Assembly (NCBI GenBank): GCA_003135415.1
Contig: PLBP01000032.1
Location: 1 to 64,000 of the forward strand
From: Hyphomicrobiales bacterium
GTDB lineage: Bacteria; Pseudomonadota; Alphaproteobacteria; Rhizobiales; Xanthobacteraceae
Length of the DNA stretch: 64,000 nucleotides
Reading direction: 5' to 3'
Every line of letters begins with the position of its first letter. Position 1 is the stretch's first letter. Positions 21,079 through 29,870 of this stretch are shown here, piece by piece. Made by a program: the position numbers and the translations under genes. The notes beneath the pieces were generated by a model, which saw nothing but the letters and a program-made list of their open reading frames with translations, made no database searches and was not told the origin of the DNA.

Positions 21079-21645
21079 TCAGCGCGTCAGATACACGCCG
21101 AGCACGAACAGCCCGATCGCGCCGACGATGATGCCGAGAATGAAACTCAGTACCGTCTCTCCGCGCGAGGGCTGTGGCGGCGGCGTTTCCTGCTTCGGCG
21201 CGACGGCTTCCGCCGGCGACACCAGCGCCTGCTCGCGCGCGATCAGGCGGCGCGCGACATAGCGCGTCACCGCCTCGGCGATCGGCGCCGTTTCGGTCGA
21301 CTCCGCGAGCACGCGGCGGCCATAGGCCGTGTCATGCAGGAACCGGTAGGTGCGCTTGTCGCGGCCCATGGCGACATGCGCGACCATGTCGATCCACAGC
21401 CGCGGCATCGATCCTTGCGAAAGGCCGCGGTCGAAGAGATCGGCGTGCTCGGCCGGAATGTCGGCGAAGGTGGGGTCGAGCGCCTCGTTCAGGATTTCGA
21501 GCCGCGCGGCTTCGGCGTCGCGGAGTTCGACGACGACGGCGGAACGCTCCGCGGCCTCGATACGCGCGGCACGCACCGCCTCCTTCAGCGGTGATGAGCG
21601 GCGATTTTCCACAGCTTGGCCGTCCTGATCCATGCCCGTCTCCAT
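21079..21645 (-). CDS. hypothetical protein with C-terminal TM helix
   Basis: 188-aa ORF; C-terminal GETVLSFILGIIVGAIGLFVLGVYLTR. Confidence 0.6.
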   Translation of the reverse strand: METGMDQDGQAVENRRSSPLKEAVRAARIEAAERSAVVVELRDAEAARLEILNEALDPTFADIPAEHADLFDRGLSQGSMPRLWIDMVAHVAMGRDKRTYRFLHDTAYGRRVLAESTETAPIAEAVTRYVARRLIAREQALVSPAEAVAPKQETPPPQPSRGETVLSFILGIIVGAIGLFVLGVYLTR

Positions 21646-21737
21646 CGACCGTTAAATTAAGAGACAAATTATACGAGTGCGGAGGCGGCGCAAAGGACAA
21701 GTTTGCGACGATTCCCCGGGAGGCCCATGAAATCGGC

Positions 21738-22481
21738 CTATACGCAACGGCCGCCGTCGACCTCCACCACATTTCCGGTGAGGAACTCGGCTTCGTCGGA
21801 GACGAGGAACAGCGCCGTGTTGGCGACGTCTTGCGGCGTCGAAAGCCGTCCGAGCGGCACCGTGGCGACGAATTTAGCGCGCAGTTCCGCCGTGTCGCCG
21901 CCCATGAAGGTGGGCAACAACGGTGTGTCGCCCGCGACCGGCGCGATGGTGCAGACGCGAATTTCGGGCGCGAGTTCCACCGCGAGCGTCTTCGAGAAGA
22001 TATGCACGGCACCTTTGGTCGCGTTGTAGCACGACAGGCCGGCCCGAGGCCGCAAGCCCGCGGTCGAGCCGATATTGATGATGACGCCCTTACCGCGGCG
22101 GCGCATCAAGGGCACCGCCGCCTGGGTGCAGAGGAAGACGCCTTTCATATTGATCGCGAAGACACGGTCGAATTCGTCCTCGCTGATTTCCATCAGCGGC
22201 TTGTTGACGTGGCTGACGCCGGCGTTGTTGACAAGAATATCGAGCGCGCCGAAGGCCCCGATCGTATTCCTGACGGCTGCATCGACCGCGGCCTTTTTCG
22301 ACACGTCGCACTGGATCGCGAGCGCGCTCTTGCCGATCGCCTCCGCGGTCTCCTTCGCCGCCTTTTCCACCACATCGAGAACCGCGACCCGCGCGCCCTC
22401 GCGCGCGAAGGTCTCTGCAATCGCCTTGCCGAAGCCGGAACCGGCGCCGGTCACGAGCGCGACCTTGTCCTTGAGATGCAT
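21738..22481 (-). CDS. SDR family oxidoreductase
   Basis: VTGAGSGFGKAIAETFAREGARVAVLD; NNAGVSHVNK; SCYNATKGAV. Confidence 0.92.
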   Translation of the reverse strand: MHLKDKVALVTGAGSGFGKAIAETFAREGARVAVLDVVEKAAKETAEAIGKSALAIQCDVSKKAAVDAAVRNTIGAFGALDILVNNAGVSHVNKPLMEISEDEFDRVFAINMKGVFLCTQAAVPLMRRRGKGVIINIGSTAGLRPRAGLSCYNATKGAVHIFSKTLAVELAPEIRVCTIAPVAGDTPLLPTFMGGDTAELRAKFVATVPLGRLSTPQDVANTALFLVSDEAEFLTGNVVEVDGGRCV

Positions 22482-22515
22482 GCATTCCTCCCTTTGCGCG
22501 ATTTCGCCGCCGAGA

Positions 22516-23313
22516 TTACCTCGGCGCGATTCCGTAGCGCCGTGCCCAGCCGAGCCCATCCTCGGTGCGCCCGCGTGGCCGATACTCGGCGCCGACCCAG
22601 CCGTCACAGCCGATCTCTTCGAGGGTGGCGAAGAAGGCCGGATAGTCCACCTCGCCCTCGTCCGGCTCATGACGCGCCGGCACGCCCGCGATCTGCACAT
22701 GACCGATAAGCGGCGCGAATTCCTTCAATCGCTGGATCACGTCGCCTTCCATGAGTGCCACGTGATAGGCGTCGAATTGCAGCTTCACATTCGCGAGGCC
22801 CACCTCGACGATGAAATCGGCGGCCCGTGTTATCGAGCGCAAGAAATAATTCGGCCGGTCGCGCGGATTGAGCGGCTCGATCAGGATCGTCTTGCCGCGC
22901 GCGGCGGCCTTCTCGCCGGCCGCGCGGATATTGTTGACGAAGGCGCGCGCGTTTTCCGGCACGTCGAAACCGTCGCCCGCCATGGCGTGAATTTTCGTGA
23001 CGCCAAGCGAGGCTGCATAGTCGAGCGCCTGATCGACGCGCGCCTGGAATTCCATCTCGCGGCCCGCGGTGGCGGCAAGCCCGAAGCCATCGATCGCCGG
23101 ATCGCCGGGCCGTGTGTTGATCAGCGCGAGCACGAGACCCGTGCGCTCGAGCCGCTCCTTGATCGCCGGAATCGCGTGCTCGTAACAGGACTGGCATTCG
23201 ACCGCTTTGAATCCCGCGGCCGCCACGGCCTCGAAGCGATCGAGGAACGGGTGCTCGGCGAACATCAGCGAAATATTGGCTGCGAAGCGCGGCACGGCGT
23301 GAATCTGTATCAC
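22516..23313 (-). CDS. hydroxypyruvate isomerase family TIM-barrel protein
   Basis: PRFAANISLMFAEHPFLDRFEAVAAAGFKAVECQ; ILIEPLNPRDRPNYFL; GHVQIAGVPARHEPDEGEVDY. Confidence 0.9.
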   Translation of the reverse strand: MIQIHAVPRFAANISLMFAEHPFLDRFEAVAAAGFKAVECQSCYEHAIPAIKERLERTGLVLALINTRPGDPAIDGFGLAATAGREMEFQARVDQALDYAASLGVTKIHAMAGDGFDVPENARAFVNNIRAAGEKAAARGKTILIEPLNPRDRPNYFLRSITRAADFIVEVGLANVKLQFDAYHVALMEGDVIQRLKEFAPLIGHVQIAGVPARHEPDEGEVDYPAFFATLEEIGCDGWVGAEYRPRGRTEDGLGWARRYGIAPR

Positions 23314-23341
23314 GAGACGGCCGCGCGCAGCCCGCGGCCGA

Positions 23342-23542
23342 TCAGTGCGGGCGGGCGAAATCCAACACGATCTTCAACAAACCGAAGATCACAACCGCGG
23401 CCAGCATGCCGATCAAGGTGACCGCCAAAGCATGAGCGATAATGCCCGCTTGTCCCGGCGCTACGCCCGGACCTTGCGAGGCGGCAGCGCTTTGCGCACA
23501 GATGCCCAAACCGGCGGCGATAGTGGCGAATGGAAACCTCAT
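23342..23542 (-). CDS. small (66 aa) membrane protein, signal peptide plus one TM
   Basis: MRFPFATIAAGLGICAQSAAAS... HALAVTLIGMLAAVVIFGLLKIVLDFARPH. Confidence 0.45.
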   Translation of the reverse strand: MRFPFATIAAGLGICAQSAAASQGPGVAPGQAGIIAHALAVTLIGMLAAVVIFGLLKIVLDFARPH

Positions 23543-23643
23543 GACACTCTTCTCTCTCGCCGATATACACGCCAGCCTTCGCGCCGGCTGTGATATGGAT
23601 AATCACGAATGCGCGATCCTGCCGATTCCTTGCGGAAAATCCC

Positions 23644-24492
23644 TTGAGCACCTTCATCCTGATCGCCGTCCTTTGCGGCGCGGTGTTCCATGCGTGTTGG
23701 AACGCCATCATCAAGGCGCAGGACGACCACTCGCTGGCGGCGCTCGTGGTGGCGGTGTTCGCGGGCCTCTACGGCATCCCGCTCATGCTGGCGCTCCCCG
23801 CCCCTCCGCCCGCGGCGTGGCCCTATGTCGTCGCCTCGTCGCTGATTCACGTCGGCTATTTCGTGCTGGTGGGCTTCGCTTATCGCTCGGCCGATCTCGG
23901 CGTCGCCTATCCGCTCACCCGCGGCTCGGCGCCATTGCTGACCGCGCTGATCGCCTTTCTCTTTCTCTCCGAGGCGCTCGCCTGGAACGGCTGGCTCGCG
24001 ATCTTTATTCTCGCCGCCGGAATCGTGACGTTGTCGGCGGACGCGCTCATTCGCGGCGGCCTCACCGGGCGCGCCGCGATGGCGGTCGCGACCAACGCCT
24101 GCGTGATCGTGACCTACACGCTGGTCGACGGCCTGGGCGCGCGGGTGGCCGGCTCGGGCTTCGTCTATGGCGCCTGGCTGCTCGCCGGCACCGGCCTTTG
24201 CGTTCTCGCTTTCGCGCTCGCGATGCGCCGGCAAGCCTTCTTCCGCGAGGCGAGAAAAATATGGCTGCCGGGTCTGATCGCCGGCTCCTTGGTGCTGCCG
24301 TCCTACGGCATCGCGCTGTGGGCGATGACGCAAGCGCCGATCGGCCTCATCGCCGCCTTGCGCGAGACATCGGTGCTGTTCGCCGCGATCATCGGGGTGC
24401 GCTTCTTCGGCGAGCCGTTCGGCCCGCGGCGCTGGATCGCGCTCGCTTTAATCGTCGGCGGAATTATTTTGTTGAGGCTGCCCGCGGCCTGA
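23644..24492 (+). CDS. EamA/DMT family transporter
   Basis: About ten hydrophobic helices; TTG start assumed at 23644. Confidence 0.82.
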   Translation: MSTFILIAVLCGAVFHACWNAIIKAQDDHSLAALVVAVFAGLYGIPLMLALPAPPPAAWPYVVASSLIHVGYFVLVGFAYRSADLGVAYPLTRGSAPLLTALIAFLFLSEALAWNGWLAIFILAAGIVTLSADALIRGGLTGRAAMAVATNACVIVTYTLVDGLGARVAGSGFVYGAWLLAGTGLCVLAFALAMRRQAFFREARKIWLPGLIAGSLVLPSYGIALWAMTQAPIGLIAALRETSVLFAAIIGVRFFGEPFGPRRWIALALIVGGIILLRLPAA

Positions 24493-24507
24493 GCCGCGAC
24501 CGGCGGA

Positions 24508-24783
24508 TCACTGACGGTATTGCTGCAGCCGCGTGGTGCGAAGGCCGGCGAGGCCGTGCCGCTCGATCGAGTGCTGCCAGGCAAGAAACTCTTCCGTGGT
24601 CAGCGTGTAGCGATTGCAGGCATCCTCAAGCGACAAGAGGCCGCCCCGCACGGCGGCCACCACTTCGGCCTTGCGCCGAATGACCCAGCGCCGGGTTTCC
24701 GGCGGGGGCAGATCGGCGATCGTCAGGGGGCTACCATCGGGCCCGATGACGTACTTGGCTCTCGGGCGTTGTGCTTCGGTCAT
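24508..24783 (-). CDS. sciP: CtrA inhibitor SciP (DUF1153)
   Basis: YVIGPDGSPLTIADLPPPETRRWVIRRKAEVVAAVRGGLLSLEDACNRYTLTTEEFLAWQHSIERHGLAGLRTTRLQQYR. Confidence 0.93.
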   Translation of the reverse strand: MTEAQRPRAKYVIGPDGSPLTIADLPPPETRRWVIRRKAEVVAAVRGGLLSLEDACNRYTLTTEEFLAWQHSIERHGLAGLRTTRLQQYRQ

Positions 24784-24943
24784 CCTACGCTCACTGAACT
24801 CAAACACGACTTGAACAAGCCGCGAAGCTAAGGCCGAGGCATGAAAATTTCACTAAAAGCTTGTTTCCAAAGGCTTAATGAGTCCTGGCGGTTTTTCGCC
24901 GCTGGGACCGAAAACCCCTGCTATTCGGCGCTTATGAACCCGG

Positions 24944-25210
24944 CTATTGGATCGCGCTCACCTGCGAAATCGTCAGATAGCTCGAACCCACCTACAGCAA
25001 GGGCTGCGAGCCGCTGAGATCGACGCCGGTGACCGTGCCGGTGAATTGCATGGAGACGCTGACGGGCTGCGCTGCCGCGTCCTGCGCCGCGAGCATGTTC
25101 GAAAAGGAATCGTCCCCCTTGTCCTTGCGCTCGGGAGCGGACGCAGGCGCGGGAAGGAGATCGGGCGAATTGATGCTGGCGACGCTCTGCACGGAAAAAT
25201 CCCTTAACAA
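24944..25210 (-). pseudogene. flagellar remnant: probable fliK 5' end fused to flgD 3' end, interrupted by TAG at 24992-24994
   Basis: Reading through the TAG gives ...MQFTGTVTGVDLSGSQPLL*VGSSYLTISQVSAIQ*, resembling the C-terminus of alphaproteobacterial FlgD; N-terminus GDDSFSNMLAAQD is FliK-like. Confidence 0.55.
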
Positions 25211-25392
25211 GACATACGGATCCGGTTCTTACTCAGCAAAGCGCGGGCCAGTTCGGCCGATTGCGAAGCCGAAGCAAATCAAGGATTTAGCGCGCGGCCG
25301 GTTGCCCGCCACGCGGCAGAATCGGCACGCCCGGCAGGACTTGCCGGGCGGGCCACTTTGCCCCGCCGCAATGCCCTCCTATAAGAACCCAC

Positions 25393-26577
25393 ATGGAAAC
25401 GATCACGGACATCAACCTCGCCCTCGAAGGACCGCCCGCGAAGACGCAGGTCGTGGTCGCGATGTCGGGCGGCGTCGATTCCTCGGTCGTCGCGGCACTC
25501 CTCAAGCGCGCGGGCTACGACGTCGTCGGCGTCACGCTGCAACTCTATGACCACGGCGCAGCACGCCGCAAAAAGGGCGCCTGCTGCGCGGGCCAGGACA
25601 TCCATGACGCGCGCGCGGTGGCGGCTTCGCTCGGCATTCCGCACTACGTCCTCGATTACGAGGAGCGCTTTCGCAAGGCGGTGATCGAGCCGTTCGTCGC
25701 GAGCTACCGGGCGGGCGAGACGCCGGTGCCCTGCGTCGCCTGCAACCGGCAGATCAAGTTCGCCGATCTTCTCCACACCGCGCGCGACCTTGGCGCCCGC
25801 GCGCTTGCCACCGGCCATTATGTCGCGAGCCGCGCAACGTCTTTGGGGCGCCGTGGGCTTTATCGCGCGCGCGAGGCCGAGCGCGATCAGAGCTATTTTC
25901 TGTTCGGCACGACCTTCGACGAACTCGACTTTTTGCGCTTTCCGCTCGGCGAGATGACCAAGGCGGAGGTGCGCGGCCTCGCGCACGAATTCGGCCTTGC
26001 GGTCGCCGACAAGCACGACAGCCAGGACATCTGCTTCGTTCCCACCGGGCGCTATACCGACGTGATCGAGCGGCTGAAGCCCGGCGCCGCCGAGCCCGGC
26101 GAGATCGTCGATCTCAACGGCCGCGTCTTGGGCAAGCATCCCGGCATCGTGCACTTCACCATCGGCCAGCGGCGCGGGCTCGGCATTGCGTCCCGCGAAG
26201 CCTTGTTCGTCGTCCGGCTTGACCCGGCGCGGCGGCAAGTGATCGTCGGCCCGCGCGCAGCACTCCTAACCCATCGGTTTCGAGTGGCCGACCTCAACTG
26301 GATCGGCGACGCGCCCGCCGGGGACATCGCGCACGACGGCTTGCCGGTGTTCGCCCGCGTCCGCTCGATGCGCCCGCCGCAGGCGGCATTGTTGTTCGTC
26401 GGCGACGGTGAAGCGGAAGTCGAAATCGAACGGGGCGAGGAAGCGATCGCGCCCGGGCAGGCCTGCGTGATTTACGACAGCGCCGATCCGCGCGCGCGCG
26501 TTCTCGGCGGCGGCGTGATCCGTGCGAGCCTGCAGCACACGGCCTCGCCACGCGAGCCGCTCCGCGCCGCCGTCTGA
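25393..26577 (+). CDS. mnmA: tRNA 2-thiouridine(34) synthase
   Basis: [54 protein letters not shown]. Confidence 0.96.
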   Translation: METITDINLALEGPPAKTQVVVAMSGGVDSSVVAALLKRAGYDVVGVTLQLYDHGAARRKKGACCAGQDIHDARAVAASLGIPHYVLDYEERFRKAVIEPFVASYRAGETPVPCVACNRQIKFADLLHTARDLGARALATGHYVASRATSLGRRGLYRAREAERDQSYFLFGTTFDELDFLRFPLGEMTKAEVRGLAHEFGLAVADKHDSQDICFVPTGRYTDVIERLKPGAAEPGEIVDLNGRVLGKHPGIVHFTIGQRRGLGIASREALFVVRLDPARRQVIVGPRAALLTHRFRVADLNWIGDAPAGDIAHDGLPVFARVRSMRPPQAALLFVGDGEAEVEIERGEEAIAPGQACVIYDSADPRARVLGGGVIRASLQHTASPREPLRAAV

Positions 26578-26587
26578 TCGAAGGCCG

Positions 26588-27226
26588 ATGGCCGACATCG
26601 ACAAGAATACGGTCGAGAAGGCCTATGCCCGCTGGGCGCCGGTCTATGATCTTGTGTTCGGCAAGGTGTTCGATGCCGGCCGCAAGGCGACGATCGCCGC
26701 CGCCGAGAAGATCGGCGGCCGCATTCTCGACGTCGGCGTCGGCACCGGCATTTCGCTGCCCGACTACCGGCGCGATATCCGCCTCGTCGGCGTCGACTAC
26801 TCCGCCCCGATGCTGAAAAAAGCGTATGAGCGCGTCGTGGCACTCAAGCTCTCGAACGTCGAGGCGCTGGCGGTGATGGATGCGAAGCATCTCGGCTTTC
26901 GCGACAAGTTCTTCGACGCGGTAGTGGCGCAATATGTCATCACCGCGCTGCCGGAGCCCGAAGCGACGCTCGACGAATTCGTCCGCGTGGTGAAGCCGGG
27001 CGGCGAGATCATCCTCATCAATCACATCGGCGCCGAACAAGGACCGCGCCGGCTGTTCGAGCAGTGCTTCGCGCCGGTGGCGCGAAGGCTCGGCTGGCGG
27101 CCGGAATTTTCCTGGGAGCGCTTCACGGCGTGGGCCGCGCGCCATGGCGGCGTCGAGCTGATTGAGCGCCTGCCGATGCCGCCGCTCGGGCATTTCTCGC
27201 TGATCCGCTACGCGCGGCGAGCATGA
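26588..27226 (+). CDS. class I SAM-dependent methyltransferase (PmtA-like)
   Basis: YARWAPVYDLVFG; ILDVGVGTGISLPDYRRD; LINHIGAE. Confidence 0.85.
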   Translation: MADIDKNTVEKAYARWAPVYDLVFGKVFDAGRKATIAAAEKIGGRILDVGVGTGISLPDYRRDIRLVGVDYSAPMLKKAYERVVALKLSNVEALAVMDAKHLGFRDKFFDAVVAQYVITALPEPEATLDEFVRVVKPGGEIILINHIGAEQGPRRLFEQCFAPVARRLGWRPEFSWERFTAWAARHGGVELIERLPMPPLGHFSLIRYARRA

Positions 27227-27267
27227 TCTCCGAAAAGTGGGAACCGGTTTTCGGTAAAGATCATGCT
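27218..27267. repeat. imperfect palindromic REP-like element (GAGCATGATCtcCGAAAAgtgggaaccggTTTTCGgtaaaGATCATGCTC)
   Basis: Inverted repeat arms GAGCATGATC/GATCATGCTC and CCGAAAA/TTTTCGG; matches from memory an intergenic palindrome common in Hyphomicrobiales genomes. Confidence 0.8.
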
Positions 27268-27371
27268 CTCGCAAAACGTGGCGATTCCACCTAAGGCAAT
27301 CGTGCTAACTAACTTGCCTTGACTCCGATTCCCTCGGCTTCTTATATCCGGCCGCCGGTTCCGATCGGAAT

Positions 27372-27448
27372 GGCGGAGTAGCTCAGTTGGTTAGAGCAAC
27401 GGAATCATAATCCGTGTGTCGGGGGTTCGAATCCCTCCTCCGCTACCA
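27372..27448 (+). tRNA. tRNA-Met (CAT)
   Basis: 77 nt GGCGGAGTAGCTCAGTTGGTTAGAGCAACGGAATCATAATCCGT...GGTTCGAATCCCTCCTCCGCTACCA; complete cloverleaf with encoded CCA. Confidence 0.96.
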
Positions 27449-27535
27449 AATTTTCAATGATTTAAATGACACAATAGGAGCGTTAGACTCACAACGAGAT
27501 CTGCGCGCTCGTTCATTTTTATTCGAGGTTGGCCA

Positions 27536-28345
27536 ATGTCAAAAACAGCATGGAAAATCTTATTCGCCGCAACGCTCGTCATGGCGGCGAACGTGGCGCA
27601 CGCGGCGACCTGCAACGACCCGTCGGGATTTCCCGCCTGGATCGAGGACGTAAAACGCGAAGCAGCTTCGCAGGGCATTTCACCGCGCGGCATCGCGGCA
27701 CTGAACGGCGTGACCTACGACCCGGCCGTTGTTTCGAGCGACCGGCGGCAGGGCGCGTTTCGCCAAAGCTTCGAGCAATTTTCCGGCCGTATGGTGCCGC
27801 CGCGGCTTGCGCGCGGCGCGCAGATGATGAAACGCCAGGCGGCTTTGCTTTCCCGCATCGAGCGCGATTACGGTGTCTCGGCCGCCGTCATCGTCGCCAT
27901 CTGGGGACTTGAAACCGATTTCGGCGCCGACAATGGGCGCTTTCAAACGATCCGCGCCTTGGCGACGCTGGCTTACGACTGCCGCCGCCCGGATAAATTC
28001 CGCCCGGAATTATTCGATGCGCTCCGGATCGTCGCGCGCGGCGACATGGCCGCGGCAGGGATGCGCGGGGCCTGGGCGGGTGAAATCGGTCAGACGCAAT
28101 TTATGCCTTCGTCGTATTTGAAATTCGCCGTCGATTACGACGGCGATGGCCGGCGCGATCTTGTCCGCAGCGTTCCCGACGTGCTCGCCTCCACCGCCAA
28201 TTACTTGCGCGGCTATGGATGGCAGCGCGGAGCGCCCTATGGCCCGGGCACGAGGAACTTCGAAGTCATCCTTGCCTGGAATAAAGCGCAAGTCTACGCG
28301 AAGACAATTGCGTACTTTGCGGAGCGTCTGGAGAGCGCGCGATAG
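27536..28345 (+). CDS. lytic murein transglycosylase (MltB-like)
   Basis: GLETDFGADNGRFQTIRALATLAYDCRR; GEIGQTQFMPSSYLKFAVDYDGDGRRDL. Confidence 0.92.
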   Translation: MSKTAWKILFAATLVMAANVAHAATCNDPSGFPAWIEDVKREAASQGISPRGIAALNGVTYDPAVVSSDRRQGAFRQSFEQFSGRMVPPRLARGAQMMKRQAALLSRIERDYGVSAAVIVAIWGLETDFGADNGRFQTIRALATLAYDCRRPDKFRPELFDALRIVARGDMAAAGMRGAWAGEIGQTQFMPSSYLKFAVDYDGDGRRDLVRSVPDVLASTANYLRGYGWQRGAPYGPGTRNFEVILAWNKAQVYAKTIAYFAERLESAR

Positions 28346-28364
28346 GGCTCGCGCTCCGGAGTTC

Positions 28365-29222
28365 TCAATTCCCCTTTATCGGCGTTTCCTTCAGCGCGAG
28401 CGCCAAGGGCCCCGCGATATTCATGCTGTCGACCATCGAAGTCGGAATCAGGATCGTGGCGCCACGCTCTTTCGTCGTTTCGTAAATGATGTTCATCGAG
28501 CGCAAATGCAGCGCGGCCGGGTTGTCGGCATAGAGCTTGGCGGCCTCGACGAATTTTCCGGCGATCTCGGCCTCGGCCGATCCCAGAATAACCCGCGCCT
28601 GCTTCTCGCGCTCGGCCTGCGCTTGCCGCGACATCGCGTCTTGCAAGGCGACGGGAATGGCGACGTCGCGGATCTCCACCGAGTTCACCGAAATTCCCCA
28701 CTCGGCGGTCTTGCGAGAAATTTCCGCGCGCAGGACCTCGTCGGCGGCCTGGCGTTCCGACAACAGCGCCGACAACATGGTGGCGCCGATCATTTCGCGC
28801 AGCGACGTTTGCGCCACGCGATCGATCGCCTCGCGGTAGTTCGTGATGTTCAACGCGGCCTTCTGCGCGTCATGAACGAGCCAGAAGATGATGGCGTCGA
28901 CGTTGACCGGCACCGTGTCCTTGGTCAGCGCCGATTCGGCGGCGAAAGCGGTCGTCTGGATGCGCTCGTCGATCACCGCCGTCACCGCATCGAGAATCGG
29001 GATGATGAAAAAGAGGCCCGGCCCCTTGGCCGATTGGAACCTGCCGGCGCGCAGGATGACGAACTTCTCCCAGTTGTTCGCCATTTTGAGCGAAGCGGAA
29101 ACGATGACGGCGAGGACAAAGAGCGCGAAAGCAAGCGAGGTATATCCGCCGAGCCCCGCAACAACGCCCAACGCGACCAAAACGACTGTTAAAGAAAGAG
29201 TAATTGCATTCATGTGCGTCAC
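28365..29222 (-). CDS. slipin/stomatin-like SPFH (band 7) protein
   Basis: Two N-terminal TMs; FVILRAGRFQSAKGPGLFFIIPILDAV; AQAEREKQARVILGSAEAEIAGKF. Confidence 0.92.
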   Translation of the reverse strand: MTHMNAITLSLTVVLVALGVVAGLGGYTSLAFALFVLAVIVSASLKMANNWEKFVILRAGRFQSAKGPGLFFIIPILDAVTAVIDERIQTTAFAAESALTKDTVPVNVDAIIFWLVHDAQKAALNITNYREAIDRVAQTSLREMIGATMLSALLSERQAADEVLRAEISRKTAEWGISVNSVEIRDVAIPVALQDAMSRQAQAEREKQARVILGSAEAEIAGKFVEAAKLYADNPAALHLRSMNIIYETTKERGATILIPTSMVDSMNIAGPLALALKETPIKGN

Positions 29223-29276
29223 TCCCTATCCGAGCGCGGCCGCTCCCGCGTTGAGAATATCACGGCTCTGACACGG

Positions 29277-29301
29277 CAAGGGCCCCGATTTGGGGCCCTT
29301 G
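29277..29301 (-). terminator. GC-rich hairpin CAAGGGCCCC-GATTT-GGGGCCCTTG
   Basis: Perfect 10-bp stem downstream of the 29345-29716 gene on the minus strand; no strong U-tract. Confidence 0.5.
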
Positions 29302-29344
29302 AGATGCTCTGGCAGTTCGGCTCGCCAATCAGTGCTGCGGAATA

Positions 29345-29716
29345 TCAATTCAGCCGAAACCACGCCGAGCTGGTCGAGCGGGGGATGAAAGCGCGGACCG
29401 ACGAGGTACCGAGCAAGCGCCCGAGCGGCTGCGTCTCCGGCGCCCGCGTCGGCCACGGGCTGGTCCAGCGCGGCAGATCAAGATTGAGACCGGCCGCGAC
29501 GAGCGCGCCGACAATCAAGCCGAGATACAAGAGAACCGCAAAGAGATAGATAAAATTGGAGACGATCATCTTCTCGCCGGCGAGCACCACCGCCATGAAG
29601 GTCGCGATTACGGCGAGCAACACGAAAAGCCCGCCGAAACAGAGCGTCAAGGCAACGGTTAGAACGGTATTGCTGCGCGGTCTCGGATAGCGAACGGAAA
29701 GATTCTCTGGATCCAT
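29345..29716 (-). CDS. hypothetical two-TM protein
   Basis: Hydrophobic helices VLTVALTLCFGGLFVLLAVIATFMAVVLA and FIYLFAVLLYLGLIVGALVAAGL; start MDPENLSVRYPRP assumed. Confidence 0.45.
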   Translation of the reverse strand: MDPENLSVRYPRPRSNTVLTVALTLCFGGLFVLLAVIATFMAVVLAGEKMIVSNFIYLFAVLLYLGLIVGALVAAGLNLDLPRWTSPWPTRAPETQPLGRLLGTSSVRAFIPRSTSSAWFRLN

Positions 29717-29870
29717 GAAACGGCTCGTTGGAAAGTCACCTGATAGCCCCTTGGCGCCCAATAACGCGCGGAACATCAATGGGTTCCCGTGGTACTCGCA
29801 TTCCTCCACGCCCACATCCGGAGGCCGCGAAAGGCTTATTTCATCTGCGCTTCCGCGTGCCCGGCGGCAA

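Noticed and set aside
24930-24957. Third copy of the TGAACCCGGC promoter element near the flgD scar
   Set aside because: Only TATGAACCCGGCTATTGG is shared and part of it is the end of the flgD-like reading frame; too short to distinguish from chance.
25328-25350. Perfect 9-bp hairpin CGCCCGGCA-GGACT-TGCCGGGCG upstream of mnmA
   Set aside because: Clear stem-loop but no U-tract, no riboswitch-like context and no second copy noticed; could be a simple 5' UTR hairpin.
25279-26238. 319-aa ORF antisense to mnmA
   Set aside because: Antisense shadow of a conserved gene; low-complexity composition.
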